Source: Aureobasidium sp. EXF-3400 (taxonomy: Eukaryota; Ascomycota; Dothideomycetes; Dothideales; Saccotheciaceae). Taken from it: 64,000 nucleotides of DNA. The translations under genes were made by a program, and so were the position numbers. Shown here piece after piece: positions 1-10,887 of this stretch (position 1 is the first letter of the stretch; every line of letters begins with the position of its first letter). The stretch is from NCBI GenBank assembly GCA_024195585.1, contig SWBL01000280.1:1-64000 (forward strand), in the 5' to 3' direction. The notes under the pieces were generated by a model. That model did not search any database. It was not told the DNA's origin and was given only the letters and a program-made list of their open reading frames with translations.

Positions 1-27
1 TTCTTGGTTCGATCCCAGGCGTGGCCG
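1..27 (+). tRNA. 3' end of a truncated tRNA gene (isotype unknown)
   Basis: The first bases fold as a T arm: stem CTTGG (3-7), loop TTCGATC (8-14), stem CCAGG (15-19) with one G-T pair. They are followed by seven bases CGTGGCC (20-26), which would be the 3' acceptor strand, and G27 as discriminator. GGTTCGATCCC also matches the internal B box of RNA polymerase III promoters. The anticodon lies outside the window, so the isotype cannot be read. The first T run that could end transcription (113-120) is farther away than usual, which lowers confidence. Confidence 0.6.
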
Positions 28-1255
28 CTATGTCTGAACATTTCGCTTCACCAACTGACACGCCGTCGCTAGAGCGAAGTGGCCGACGGAAGGTGTGGCA
101 GAGTGGGAGGTCTCTTTTTTTCCCCCCCTATTTTGCACCTCAACGAGAACTTGAATTGGGGAGATTGAGCTTCTAGACCGATCTGGTTTTACAAAATCTT
201 GGTGCTTGGAGAAAACTTGAGAGAGATTGAGAAACAGCTCAACGAGAGTTTCGTGGAACGATTCGATGAAGCTGCTTTCTGGCAAAGCTCTCATCTCCTC
301 GAGAAGATCTTCGAGCTGGCTGCTTCTTCTTCGTTCACTGCTTTCTGGCAAAGCTTTCACCTCCTTAAGAAGATCTTCGAGTTGGTGGATACTTCTTCTA
401 CTGGTGTAGTCCCTATTTTCCTAGTGCGTTTTCTCCGTCTCGTTGTCAAGGTCTTTGTGGGAAGCGGCTGATGGCGAGCAATTCATCGAGGAGATGACAA
501 GGGATGGTCTGAAACGCGCAAAATCCAAACCGCCAAAGAAAGAGGATGTCACGCGTGCTCTGTCGCAGTTCACCAAATCCTTGGACTCGAACGATGTCAA
601 AAGGCAAGTTTCACTCTGCATATTGATGAATCTGGTATTGACTCTTCGACAGCTGCCGCGAATGTCAAAAGTGTGTCGGCCAAAACAACCTCGAGGACAT
701 TATCAGAATGGCCGAGATCGAGCAGTTCATCGAGGAGATGATAAGGGATGATCACAGCATTGAGATTTTGATGTTGAGATGGATTGGTTGATGGTCGTCA
801 TTCTGGCTGTGTCGAGTCTGGTTGAGTGGGTGAAGAGCTGCGCGAATCCAAAGTCCGACGCTGGCTGTTTGGGCTGGAGTGACACTGGCGCATGAAGCAC
901 CGCCCACCAGTCGTTGCCTTCTTGAGGTCAGTTCTTTTCCCAGGGGAGCGATTTTTGGTTGATCTTGTGGCAGCCAAAACATCGATGAATCCCAAGGCGC
1001 TACGTGTGAGTTATGGCGGATTGCATTGCTTTCAATTTGGTAGAGGATTTTGGTGGAGATGCATGCTGGCATTGGAGCCTTTTGTGTGAGGGAGACTGGC
1101 TGCGCTTTGTCCCTGCTGAAGCGTTCCATCTCTTTGCTTCTCCGATAATATACTCTTCTTCTTCTTCTCCCTCGACCACTTGCGCATCGCCATATCTCTT
1201 CCTCTTACCCATCACGGTTTCTCCACCTCTTACATCTATCCATTCCACCTCTACC
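28..1255. other. Duplicated gene fragments without an intact gene
   Basis: No open frame here looks like a complete gene. Two direct duplications are visible. A 48-base segment beginning CTGCTTTCTGGCAAAGCT at 272 recurs at 338, a 66-base period. A segment beginning GAGCARTTCATCGAGGAGAT at 476 recurs at 720. Both read as short amphipathic, Glu/Lys-rich peptide, for example QFIEEM. The pieces look like remnants of a repeated coiled-coil coding sequence, perhaps related to the coiled-coil gene downstream, but I cannot join them into one frame. Confidence 0.4.
272..385. repeat. Direct tandem duplication, 66-bp period
   Basis: Positions 272-319 and 338-385 are near-identical, with about four substitutions in 48 bases. 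The spacer between them also contains similar TTCTTCTTC sequence. The copies are in the same orientation and the same reading frame. Confidence 0.7.
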
Positions 1256-2400
1256 ATGGTCATGGAAGACGTGGTCCTGAATCCTGTTTCGGATCCTTCT
1301 CCCCAGCAGGTTCAACGCGATGTCTCAATCGTGGAGACCAGATTGAACGAGCTGGTCCAGGCCGTCCAAGATCTTGACAGCGTTGATGTTCGAAATGCAC
1401 CCAACATGCTCACAGTGGAGCAACTGCAGCGTCGTTTCGTTGCATGCTCAAAAGCTCTGAAGCAACATGTTGAGGATGCCCAGAAGTACGTATCATTACA
1501 CGGCGCAGACAGCCAAAAGTGATGGGTTTGTGAAATCATGCTAATTGCCCTCACTCCAGGTTGAATCAGACTTTCCAGTCGCTCAGCGACATTTACAGAC
1601 AGTACAAGAATTGACCACTGGTTCGTGTCCCTTCCCTTCCCTTCTCTTGACTGTTCTATCTTCCCGTGGCCCACCTAACCGTTCACCCCTTTCCCTCCTT
1701 CACCGAGCATCAAGACCATCAGCTGATGTAGTGCAGAGGTCGAAAGCCTCAAGGCCCAGGTCAACGAAGAGCATACCCTGTCCAGTGTCACTCGTGCCAT
1801 CGACTCTTCATGCAATACCTTGGTGGACACTTTCAAGGAGCTCTCTACCACGGAGAAAGAGGCCCAGAGACTCAGAACTCAAGCCTTTCAGTCGCTGAGT
1901 ATAGACGTCAAGATGAAGGGTTTGATGGATGCATCCTCCGATCGCGCAGAGCTCAACAACTACCGGAAGCAACAGCCCCTTCAGATTACCGTGGATGAAC
2001 GTACAGAGCTTGCAACCCTCCGGCCGAGCGTGCCCAATTCCAGGCTTTACAGCTCCCGGTCCTGGACCGCGCTGACCTTGTCGCCCTTCGCAACCAGCAG
2101 TCTTTCCAGATTACTGTGAATGAACGTACAGAGCTTGCCACCCTCCGGGCTCAACGTGATCAATTCAGATCTCTTCAGATCGCCAGTAACGAACGTTCGG
2201 AGCTCACAATGCTTCGTGAAGAGAACAAAGTCCTTCGAGAGCAAAAGGTCTCCGCAGACCAAATGCGTCTTGACTCGAATGAGCGAGCCGAGCTCACTAT
2301 GCTCCGCCGATTGGGCGCCCAAGCCTTCAATCAGTTGGGTGAGGTTCACCAAGCGGTCACGGGTTCCGGAGCTTCCGAAGGTATCGTTGGATTCCATTGA
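1256..2400 (+). pseudogene. Coiled-coil protein gene with a one-base frameshift
   Basis: The start is ATG 1256 in ACCATGG context. Inferred exons are 1256-1485, 1560-1601 and 1732-2400. Intron 1 has donor GTACGT and branch point GCTAAT; intron 2 has donor GTACAA and branch point GCTGAT and is less certain. The product is almost wholly heptad-like and Glu/Arg/Leu-rich, with a repeating element ERTELATLR / ERSELTMLR / ERAELTMLR, so a coiled coil is likely. At about 2023 the frame breaks. After the first copy of ATLR the open frame moves to another phase, and a base appears to be missing beside CTCCGG when compared with the next repeat copy. The downstream frame then runs to TGA 2398. No family is recognised. 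It could be a real gene with a sequencing error, a decaying gene, or one with an intron I have missed (a 23-nt GT-AG gap would also restore frame but is too short). Confidence 0.55.
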
Positions 2401-2574
2401 CAAGGCTCCACAACATTACTACTGGAACCAAGGACTCAGCTTCATAGGAACGAATCTACCCTCCAATCAAAGCAGTGTTTTCCAATTCGTTGCTCAATAT
2501 GCAGGACTGACCGGTGATCGGACCACGTGTTGGCCAACAAGCTGGCAATTCAGGTTGATCCTGTCCTTGCAGAA

Positions 2575-5363
2575 CTATTTTTGAGACTGTTTCGTAGCCC
2601 AAGCATTTCTAATGTATGCCTTTTCGTCATCGCTCAGATTTGCATGTTCGCTCCTGCCCAGCTGCTCTAGCGAGGACCTGATATCTCGCATGTCATCGTG
2701 TAGGAAAGCTTTCTTGATCTGCTCATCAACACCTTGCATGGGATACCCGGTAATACCGCTCATACCTTGGTTCAATCTTGGTTAGCGAGGCAGATAAGAC
2801 ATATGGTATTGTGTAGCTTACCTGCCCAGAACTTGACCGGCATCCCAACGATACCTTGGCCGATCCCCTTTGCGAAGCCGATCATACCTTGTTCTTTGGC
2901 GCCTCGTACGGGCAGTGTCACAAGGCCAGTTATTCCATCGTAAGTGCCGAGAAGTAGCTCATATATGACTCTTGTCAGAGCCGATAAATTCGTAAAGCGT
3001 TGCCATTTGTCTGGCCTGCTTACCTGGCACCCAGCGGATATCCCAGACATGATCCCCGTCACCTTGACAGGCTTTCTGACCGATCTATCTCCCCAAAGAC
3101 GTGGTGCATTGTGTGCACCTTCGGCCATGGCGACTGTGAATTTCATTGGGGCACGAGCTGCAGCTTGGAAGATGCGACCAAATCCTTTCGCGATCCGTAC
3201 CCCAAAGACCTGCCTTGCTGATGACTCAGTCTTGATGGCATCACATTCATCAACGACTGCCTCCATGTCAGCTTGACTGGATTGTCCAATATTCACGACT
3301 GAGTCCTGTCCAAAGTAAGGTTTGCGAGTAAAGTCCGACCCGATCTCAGCAAACCCTTTGAAAGTGTCGTAGAATAGGTTGATTATGGCCTTGCTGCCAC
3401 CTGAAACAGGATCCCAGGGATAAGTTCTGAGCCTGTACTCTTTAGTCCTCAAGCTACCATCCAAGTCAGCGAAGGTTCTAAAAAGAGGTTTCCAAGATCT
3501 TACGGCTTCAAGTGTCTAAAGTCCAGGCAGCCATCGAGACGCAAAAGTTCTGCTGCGGCAGCACTCAATCGTAGGTCACTGTGAGCGATTTCCCACACTG
3601 CTTTCTTGTCGCTTAGGAGAGCACATCGCAAACTGCTCTTGGGGACGTTGGCAAGTAATGATTCAGCACCTTTCGCAGTACCATCTTCTCTGCTCAGTTC
3701 AGCTGCAATACTTTCAGCAACTGCAACTGTCCGAGGATCCAGCGCGAAGCTGATCGCCTCTGCTAAAAGTGTTGGCGTCAAAGATTTCCAAGGCAAAGGC
3801 CGAGGACCAGCTCCTGCCTTGAAAACTGCTTGACCCCAAGTCAACTGATCGCCGAAGAATGGAACGATGATAGTAGGCTTTCCTGCAGCCAGACCTGCTG
3901 AAGTTGTTCCTGCTCCACCATGATGGACCACGCATTGCACCTTCGGAAACAGCCAATCGTGTGGACAATCATCAAGCATAAAGATGTTTGGAGAATGATG
4001 AAAACGTTGAGCTCCAATACCGCCCCAACCCTCTGATATGACCGCACGTACACCCGAAATGCGTACGGCTTCAAGGATGGTATGCGTGAAAGTTTCGGGA
4101 TCATCGATGACAATCGATCCAAAACCGATGTATATTGGACTTGGACCACTCGATAAGAATGTTGTCAAAGCCTCGGATGGTTTGAAGTCTGAGACTCGTG
4201 GTAGCACATAGAAGCCTGCGACCGAGGTGTTTGATGGCCAGTCTTCAGGCCTCTGCAGAAGCTTCTCCGACCTGAATTTCTTGTTAGATGTCACCCTTAC
4301 AAGGAAGTCAAATGACAAACCAGCAGTATGTGTGAGGTACCTCCGCACGACGTATCATCGAAATTGCCGACATAGTGTCAAGCCGCTCAAGACCAAGACA
4401 TCTGGATCTGAAGTTGTTTATCTCGCGGCCTAAACCCTGCCAGGTAATCCAATCCAGGAATTTGTATGATAGGTAATTTGACAGTTCAGGTTCTGCTTCG
4501 GCTCCGCGGAGGTTGACAAGTGGATGTGGGAAATGGCGTGTTGGTGACCATGACATGCTGAATGAAAACAATGTTAATGACCGGAAGTCAAATTAGTCGA
4601 TGGGCTATGGTTCGACTTACGTGAACATGATATGCAGCGGAATGCCCAGCTTCTCGGCGCAATGGATGTGGGCAAACGACGGCGGATTTGCGATGATGAC
4701 ATCGGCAATGAATGGAACTTTCATTACACAAGATCTTGCTCCACAGGGTATGCTTTTTTGATTGTCACTGCAGTCGCAAAGACGAAAGCAAGAGCGCCAG
4801 CACCCGTCGAGTATCTTGGATATGGCCTTGGTCTGCTTCTCAATGACATCTCCACGCATCGACTCCATCTTCGGTATGATTCCTGGGTTCTTGACCATAT
4901 ATGCCATCAGTTCTGCAGGATCTCCAGAGATGCTGAAGAACTCAATACCATATCCTTCTACGAAGCCTTTGAATACTGCATGGGTCGCGAGACGGATACG
5001 ATGTCCAAACTCTTTTAGCTTGAGAGCAAGAGCCACGAATGGCTGTACATCGCCTCGCGAACCCACGACATGCATCACAATATTGAGTTGTGGGTATGTC
5101 GATGGATCGTTCCCAGTGCTGCCATTCTTGGGTCTGCTCGATTGGGTGTCCGAGTGCTCGAGATGATGTTCAGACAAACCAGAGATGACACGAGATAGTC
5201 TGCGAAAGTCGAAGTCTACCTTACCGTCGACTTCGATGCTTCCTATCTAGAGTTAGCGTTATCAGACGTGTGCAGGCGAGGAGATCAATGTACCTCTATC
5301 CAGGGAGTTCCGTTGTAGACTGTTGTCCAAGGACGCATCGTACGAAGGTGGGCGGTCATCCAT
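2575..5363 (-). CDS. UDP-glucosyltransferase, sterol 3-beta-glucosyltransferase type (GT28-like)
   Basis: Inferred exons on the minus strand: 5363-5294, 5242-4621, 4557-4321, 4271-3504, 3453-3024, 2957-2822 and 2765-2575; lengths and phases give an uninterrupted 817-residue protein. The N-terminal Rossmann half holds VGSRGDVQPFVALALKLK, the family's donor-fold opening. The C-terminal half holds the nucleotide-sugar signature HHGGAGTTSAGLAAGKP near residues 426-441. Enzymes of this family transfer glucose from UDP-glucose to sterols or other lipids. It lacks the N-terminal PH/GRAM domains of Atg26, so it is a shorter paralog type rather than Atg26 itself. A Gly-rich C-terminal region (YDGITGLVTLPVRGA) is typical of the fungal members. 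The intron 4320-4272 is supported because removing it restores the family motif VPHTYCW followed by a downstream PEDWP segment. The acceptor of exon 6 is the least sure. Confidence 0.9.
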
Positions 5364-7715
5364 TTGATTGTTGGTGAAAATTAGAGGTGCGGTTCTAATC
5401 TCAGATATGGTTGGCTTCGTAGTAAGTGTTGAAGAAGAGCCATGTCAAATTAGTTGCATGAAGGTGGCTTAAGTACTCTCAACTTGAATAAAGCAAGAGC
5501 AACCTCTCCAAGGATGCGGGAAGGCGTTTATAGCGTCAAACTCAAAGACCGAGGGTGGGCTGTGTTTGGCCCCACTCAGCACACACTTGAGTCCGGTAAA
5601 CTTAGGCGAGACGACAGGCAGCAATTCAACAGTGCTACTCAGAAAGTCCAAAAGAATACATGGTACAAGGAATGTACCAGACAATAAAGTTTGCTAGAAG
5701 AATATCCAAGAATTCACGTTTCACAATTCTTGCGCTGGCAGGGACAAAACACTGAAGGTGCTTTCGAGAGCTTGGAGTGGATTTGAGTTGGTCGCTATAA
5801 GTAGTCGAGTGTGCAGCTAACCGCCGGTGATGAAATTTGGCGAGAAGTCACGACCCAGGGCTCGAGATTAGCTCACTCCGTTATAAGACTGTCGACCTCA
5901 AAAGGGCGAAGGTAGGGGCCGGATAAAGTCTTGATGACAGTCTCGTGGTTCTTGCTGCAAACGACCTCGACTTGCTCCAGGACATAGCCTCCTCAATCTT
6001 CATGTTTTTTGAATTGCCATGAGGAGAGCAAGGTAATATAGAACGCGCGTCAAGAGTATTTTCGATGAAGCGGGCGAGATCTCTAGCCTCCTGGCGACTT
6101 CTGTGTTGCGAACCGTGGTCACGCTAGCTGAGGTTGCTTTTCTTCTTGACTCTGGTGGTGATATCGACCGTATCGAACGTGGATGTATCTGTGAGTACTT
6201 TTCAGGTACTTATTATACTTCACGTTCTCCACAATAAACTGCAAACTCTTGAATACCTGGCTCAGGTAGTTATAAAGCCAGTCTCGAGTAGCGACTCTGA
6301 CCCCGGCACGAGTGCTGAGGGTCAGGCATGCAAGAAGCTACGAGAAACTGCCCGCTTGAGGGTTAAGAGACTGCTGGAGCAACAGCTGCCATAGGGGGAG
6401 CTTATGGGGGTAGCGGAAGCGCAGCTGCAGCTGCTGCAAGCGCAGTTTAGTCGGGAACAGGTACGGCGATGTCTAACTCCTCCAAAACCTGTGTGAACGT
6501 TCGAGCTCATGTGAGAAGCAAAGGAAAAGAAGATAGAATAGCTCTAAGGGGAGTCAGAAAAATTCAAGTCATTGAAATTTCGTCGACCTCGTGGTCAAAG
6601 GTATCTGCCTACTCACCAGTTGCAGCATGATGTACGACGGTTGGATATAAAATTAGAGCGACCAGAGCTTCGACTTGACGCTACTAAGGCATGCTTGCAG
6701 TGGTGCGACCAGTGCCACCAGGCGAGCGACGAAGGATTGGCAGCTCGATAGGACGAGCGTGGGGCTTATCGCTCGAAGAGGATGAGAAGGGGTATGCGGA
6801 TGCAGAGTCGCGCTTGCCGAAGCACATGGTGTTGTTGTTGTCATGTTACTTGAACAGTTTTCTAAGCGGTGGGAGGTGGAGTAGCCACGAGAGGAATGAT
6901 TAGGGAGGTCGTTCCTAGCTCCAGTTCGCTGACCATATCCAGGGGGGTTGAGCTCTTGATTAGGCAAGCAGGAAACTCAGAGCAAGGTTGTTATGCTCAG
7001 AGCATGGCCGTAAGGTGTATGCTAGTTGAGATCTGACAGTCACAAAGGCAGTGAGGATATACATGTCTCTATATATATCCACATTTACTCCCACCATCAG
7101 AGATTCTATTGTGTGAGTCATGTGGGCGAGAGCTCTCTTGCGACGATGGCGAACATAAAGGCGCCTAATCGTCGAGATGACGAACATCCAGGTCTTTCTA
7201 CTCCCGATCAGGTATATGGGAAGAGAATCAATATCAAGGTTGACCAGGACATCCTATGAGAAGTATAGTCGAGAGTAATACAGCATGGAGAAAGGAATAA
7301 TGTTTCAGTAGTTGAAGTTGGACTCTCTGCGCACCGTGTTCCACCAGGGGTCCACAAACTTCTGCACGATTCTGCCAAAGAATCGACCATGAGGAGCCGA
7401 CTTGTGGGCGATTTGTTTCCAGGCGGTTACTACCATATAGCGCGTGTTTCCTCTTCTTCAAAGTCAACATCGTAGCTTGCTGACGAGTGATCGACGTTCT
7501 TGGACGTGACTTGAACTCGTCAAGAATGGCTGCCAGTTCTCTTCTGGTGGGCCCGAGGGTCGACATCTTCCAAGACTTTAGACTGTGACTGGGGTGAATT
7601 TGGGTGTTCCAAGTCTAGTAGGAGATAGGTGGTTGATCTGTCGTCGAAAGGGTCAAGTAGCGGTCTTGGAGAGGTTTTTCTGTCCATCGCTCCTATCAGA
7701 TCTTGTTCGCAACCT

Positions 7716-8430
7716 CTATCCTGTCCTTAGCGAGAGACCCAGGCGCGAAGAGGAATGCCGAGACCTTCCTCCCCCGTCATTGATCTTATTCATGACATCG
7801 GTGGTGTGGTTCTTGATCTCACCGGTATTGTTGAGAATGCTCTCGCCCTTCGCAGCCACGTCATTCTTGATCTCAGAGGCGACGCCAAAGGAGAGAAAAT
7901 GGGAGCGATTGGAGTAGTCATGGGAGTGACAGGATAGGTGGTCCAGCCCCATTATCGCTGTCCTCAATTACTACGGTCTGCGTAGGAGTGCGAGAGTTGA
8001 AGACTTGTGCAGCAGGTAAGAGATGTGCAAGTGCATCAGCTATATCGGGAGTGAGGGACTGGCGCGGCTGGAGCTAAGTGTGCAAATTTTCTGAGCGCAC
8101 TAGACGAGCGACGTCGATAGCATTGTGGCCGTCGTTGACGGACTATGAGAGTTTTTTGAGAAGCATAAAGACTCCTGTAATCAAGGGTATAGACAAGAGA
8201 GTGATTGAAGTCATCCAACTCGTGGTGGCTTTGTCGATCCAGCCCACAGTGTCGATCAGTTGGGTTTCGGAAACCGGACCCAAGAAGCATATATAGTCGA
8301 AGAGATGTTGAAAAGGTCCAGACTTGTGGTGAGCGTAGCCTGGAGCTCTTGTCCTACGCAGCGAGTGGTCCAAGAAAGCAACCAGACGAATATATAGAAA
8401 GAAAAGTCGATGCACACGAGACAATGCCAA
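7716..8430 (-). pseudogene. Possible relic with membrane segment and ankyrin-like fragment
   Basis: Reading the minus strand, a hydrophobic stretch WMTSITLLSIPLITGVFMLL is followed, after an in-frame stop, by NDGHNAIDVARLV, which resembles one ankyrin-repeat helix. Further downstream are Lys/Asn-rich pieces such as EIKNDVAAKGESILNNTGEI. Several stops separate these parts and no splice pattern joins them. A decayed ankyrin or STAND-type gene would fit, but this is a weak call based on short similarity only. Confidence 0.2.
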
Positions 8431-8677
8431 TCACACTTCAAGAAGGCAATGACAGGAAGAGGGAATGATCGAAAAACAGACCTGCGAAAACGATCAGCAT
8501 ATATACCCAGTTGAAACAAAGAAAAGCTTTTCCAGAGCTTTCTAGATTTACAACAAACCTGAAGCTTCCACCAGCTTCTACTCGCTTCGTGCATTTGCTC
8601 GAGAAGTTTGCTTGAGGCGTGCTATCCTACCAGGGGATCATTGACGGGACCGGGCGATATGAAGCTGGGTATCGGAG

Positions 8678-9079
8678 GTTGACATTGAATGTCAACTAGC
8701 AAGCTAGGAATGTGATGGATCATGCTGCGTGAACGGCTTCTGTAACTGCACTTACTTGTGAACGCTTTGAACTTCAAGAACGCACTGCAGTCTACATGAC
8801 TTGGCCCCAATGAGGCGCCGCTGAAGGTCGACGTTGAATGTCAATCAAGACAGCGTGCAAAGGATCGACTCGTCAAGGGGCTGGGTCTGGGGGATGACAC
8901 GACTTCTTGGGTGGAGAGTCTGTAGGAGAAAACAAACGAAGTGGGTGGAGGGAGAAGAGAGTCGAGAGACGTGCGGATTGGAAGCGAGGTGAAAGCAAGC
9001 AGAAAAGGAGCGAAAGCTGAAACAAAGACCTCAGAACGACGAAGAAGATCTGAGTCAAAGGTCGACATCCAATGTCGAC
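8678..9079. repeat. Three dispersed 19-bp palindromes
   Basis: Copy 1 (8678-8696) is GTTGACATTGAATGTCAAC, a perfect 9-bp inverted repeat around one base. Copy 2 (8827-8845) is GTCGACGTTGAATGTCAAT with arm mismatches. Copy 3 (9061-9079) is GTCGACATCCAATGTCGAC, with perfect 8-bp arms. The consensus is GTYGACATTGRATGTCRAC. Flanking sequences are not alike, so they are not copies of one longer element. Confidence 0.7.
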
Positions 9080-9461
9080 CAACGCGTGAGAAGGGATGTG
9101 CTTGGCTGTATGCATTAAATTCGGTAGTGGCGATCTTTTGATAGCAGTTGCCGTCTCTCCAAGCAGTCAAAGCTTTGGACGCGCTGCTTGTAGAAATGCA
9201 CAGTGATTTCCAGATCAGAGATGTGTCCGTAGAGAGTTGATGAGACTACAACCCTCACCGTACATGACAATGTTTATCTTTCTTTTCTGTAAAAAGAATC
9301 CACCTTCAAGTCCACACGGCTCACCAAAGAGTCGAGTTAGCGACCACGGTCAAGCCGCCATGGACAATTTCTAGCCAATGCGAGGTAACATTCACAAGAG
9401 ACTAAAGGCAAAGGACGGGAGATTGTGGTGGAAAGGAATATTTTCAACAACAAAATCAAGT

Positions 9462-10685
9462 CTACCCACCAGTCATGACAGCAACGAAGTTCTGCCAGAA
9501 GCCCAGATCGTAGATGTTGTCCACCATGTCCAGACTAGTGCACCTCTCCCAGAGCTGTTCCTGTCCTGTAGGAGCCTTTCCATCTGTTGTGCTGACAATG
9601 ATCTGATCGCTGTGCTTGGGCCAAGGAACGTGTTCCTCTGCGTCTTCTTCAGAATCTGAGATGGGACCGGCCATTCCACTCAGTCTATTGCGGTTTCGCG
9701 AATGACGTGCTTTACGCTCCTTGTTGTGAGCTTCGACGACACTGCGCTTTCCGATCCATGCTACACCATCTGTCATGTCGTCTCGCCAATCTGCCCATTT
9801 CGCACTTTCGTTTGTCGTCATGCCAGCCCAGATTAGATAAACATGATATGCCAAGAGTGCGAAGGGCAAAGGCGAAGTAGTGATGGCAAGGAGACCCACA
9901 CCAGCAACACTGATGCCACCGATGCTCATGGCAAAAACAAAAGCATTGCCCAACTCTGCCCAGTATTGTTTTTCGAACCAGCCAAAGTTTGAGTGACCAA
10001 GATGGAGGTGCGGTGATAGAATTGCCCAGGACAGATATGCGCCATAGAGTTCGACGATGCCGATACTCAGGAGCAAGAGCAGGAAATAGCGGTAGTTGTG
10101 TCTTCCGACACAGTTGTTTATCCATGCACAGTGGTGATCACACCTTGCGACACAGACGCCACATAGCGAGCAATGTTTACTTCTTGCGGGTTTTGTGAAG
10201 TTGCAGGTACGGCAGAGGTTGTCGGGACGGAAGAGGATATGATCGTAGGGGTATTGTCGCATTGCTGCTGCATGATTTACGGGGTTGATGTAGTCGGTCT
10301 TGCTCGTGACGCAGAGATAGGTGAAGACGTAGGGAGCCAGTAGCACCAGAGGGATTGGCAGGATCAAGTGCGTGTCGAGGTGAGGAAGGGTGGCACGGAG
10401 GAAAAGGAATGCGCTGCCTGTCAAGAGGACGAGGAACAGGAGTAGAACAAGCGGGTTCTTTTGGTGGAAGAGGTAATTGCTCAGGCGTGCCAGGTTTGTG
10501 TTCATGCGACCACCAGTGTAGCGTGTATCGAAGCGTCGGAAGGCATTTGGGATGTAGATGCACAGAAGCCTGTGACTGAAGCCGATGGGAGTTTTCCGTA
10601 GAGCAGGAAGTCGACCGAAGAGAGCTATGAAGGTGAAGAGGGAGATGACGACGACCAGGATGATGGTGTTGCGGAAGGCGATCAT
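9462..10685 (-). CDS. SWF1: DHHC protein S-palmitoyltransferase, Swf1 type
   Basis: This is a 407-residue membrane enzyme expected in the endoplasmic reticulum. Swf1 palmitoylates juxtamembrane cysteines of SNAREs and other membrane proteins. A first membrane segment lies at about 5-25, two more at about 78-96 and 103-126, then the cysteine-rich domain at about 158-192 with the catalytic D183-H184-H185-C186. Two further membrane segments follow at about 200-224 and 245-288, and the TTxE motif (TTNE, 290-293) that typifies DHHC enzymes. Cys/His spacing in [20 protein letters not shown] is complete, so it should be active. The protein ends VMTGG at a TAG that overlaps a possible GTAGAC donor, so a short extra 3' exon cannot be excluded. 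It is divergent from the RAP1-like gene. Confidence 0.93.
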   Translation of the reverse strand: MIAFRNTIILVVVISLFTFIALFGRLPALRKTPIGFSHRLLCIYIPNAFRRFDTRYTGGRMNTNLARLSNYLFHQKNPLVLLLFLVLLTGSAFLFLRATLPHLDTHLILPIPLVLLAPYVFTYLCVTSKTDYINPVNHAAAMRQYPYDHILFRPDNLCRTCNFTKPARSKHCSLCGVCVARCDHHCAWINNCVGRHNYRYFLLLLLSIGIVELYGAYLSWAILSPHLHLGHSNFGWFEKQYWAELGNAFVFAMSIGGISVAGVGLLAITTSPLPFALLAYHVYLIWAGMTTNESAKWADWRDDMTDGVAWIGKRSVVEAHNKERKARHSRNRNRLSGMAGPISDSEEDAEEHVPWPKHSDQIIVSTTDGKAPTGQEQLWERCTSLDMVDNIYDLGFWQNFVAVMTGG

Positions 10686-10887
10686 GGCAATTGGAAGCTG
10701 AGGCTGCCTCTCATCTTCATGTCGCTTGCTGTTGACATGTGAAGAAAGTCAGAGTCAAATATTGACACGGAAGCTGCTTGGGGAAGGAACGACTGGCACG
10801 TCATTTGGCCGAAAGTGGAGAGCTTCGGCTTGAACGCGTGCCGTCGCGTCTCTCACTCAACTTGTCTAACACACCTAGCTATCCAAC
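10686..10887. promoter_or_regulatory. Bidirectional promoter between SWF1 and RAP1, with an MluI-box motif
   Basis: Only about 200 bp separates the two divergent start codons, so both promoters must share it. ACGCGT occurs at 10834-10839, about 50 bp before the RAP1-like start. This hexamer is the core bound by MBF-type cell-cycle regulators in yeasts, but it is also short enough to occur by chance. Confidence 0.5.

Larger units (their letters stand above)
5364..9461. other. 4.1 kb stretch without a convincing gene
   Basis: No open frame of more than about 110 codons and no recognisable family was seen. The first few hundred bases include the glucosyltransferase promoter. Positions 6134-6460 read as Leu/Arg/Gln-rich helical peptide with a stop between parts. 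Around 7716-8430 the minus strand carries fragments that may be a decayed gene (listed separately). Three 19-bp palindromes lie at 8678-9079. The last 300 bases flank the 3' end of the palmitoyltransferase gene. Confidence 0.5.

Noticed and set aside
6134..6510. Leu/Arg/Gln-rich peptide that resembles a transposase helix
   Set aside because: Too short, interrupted by stops, and no inverted terminal repeats or catalytic motif were found.
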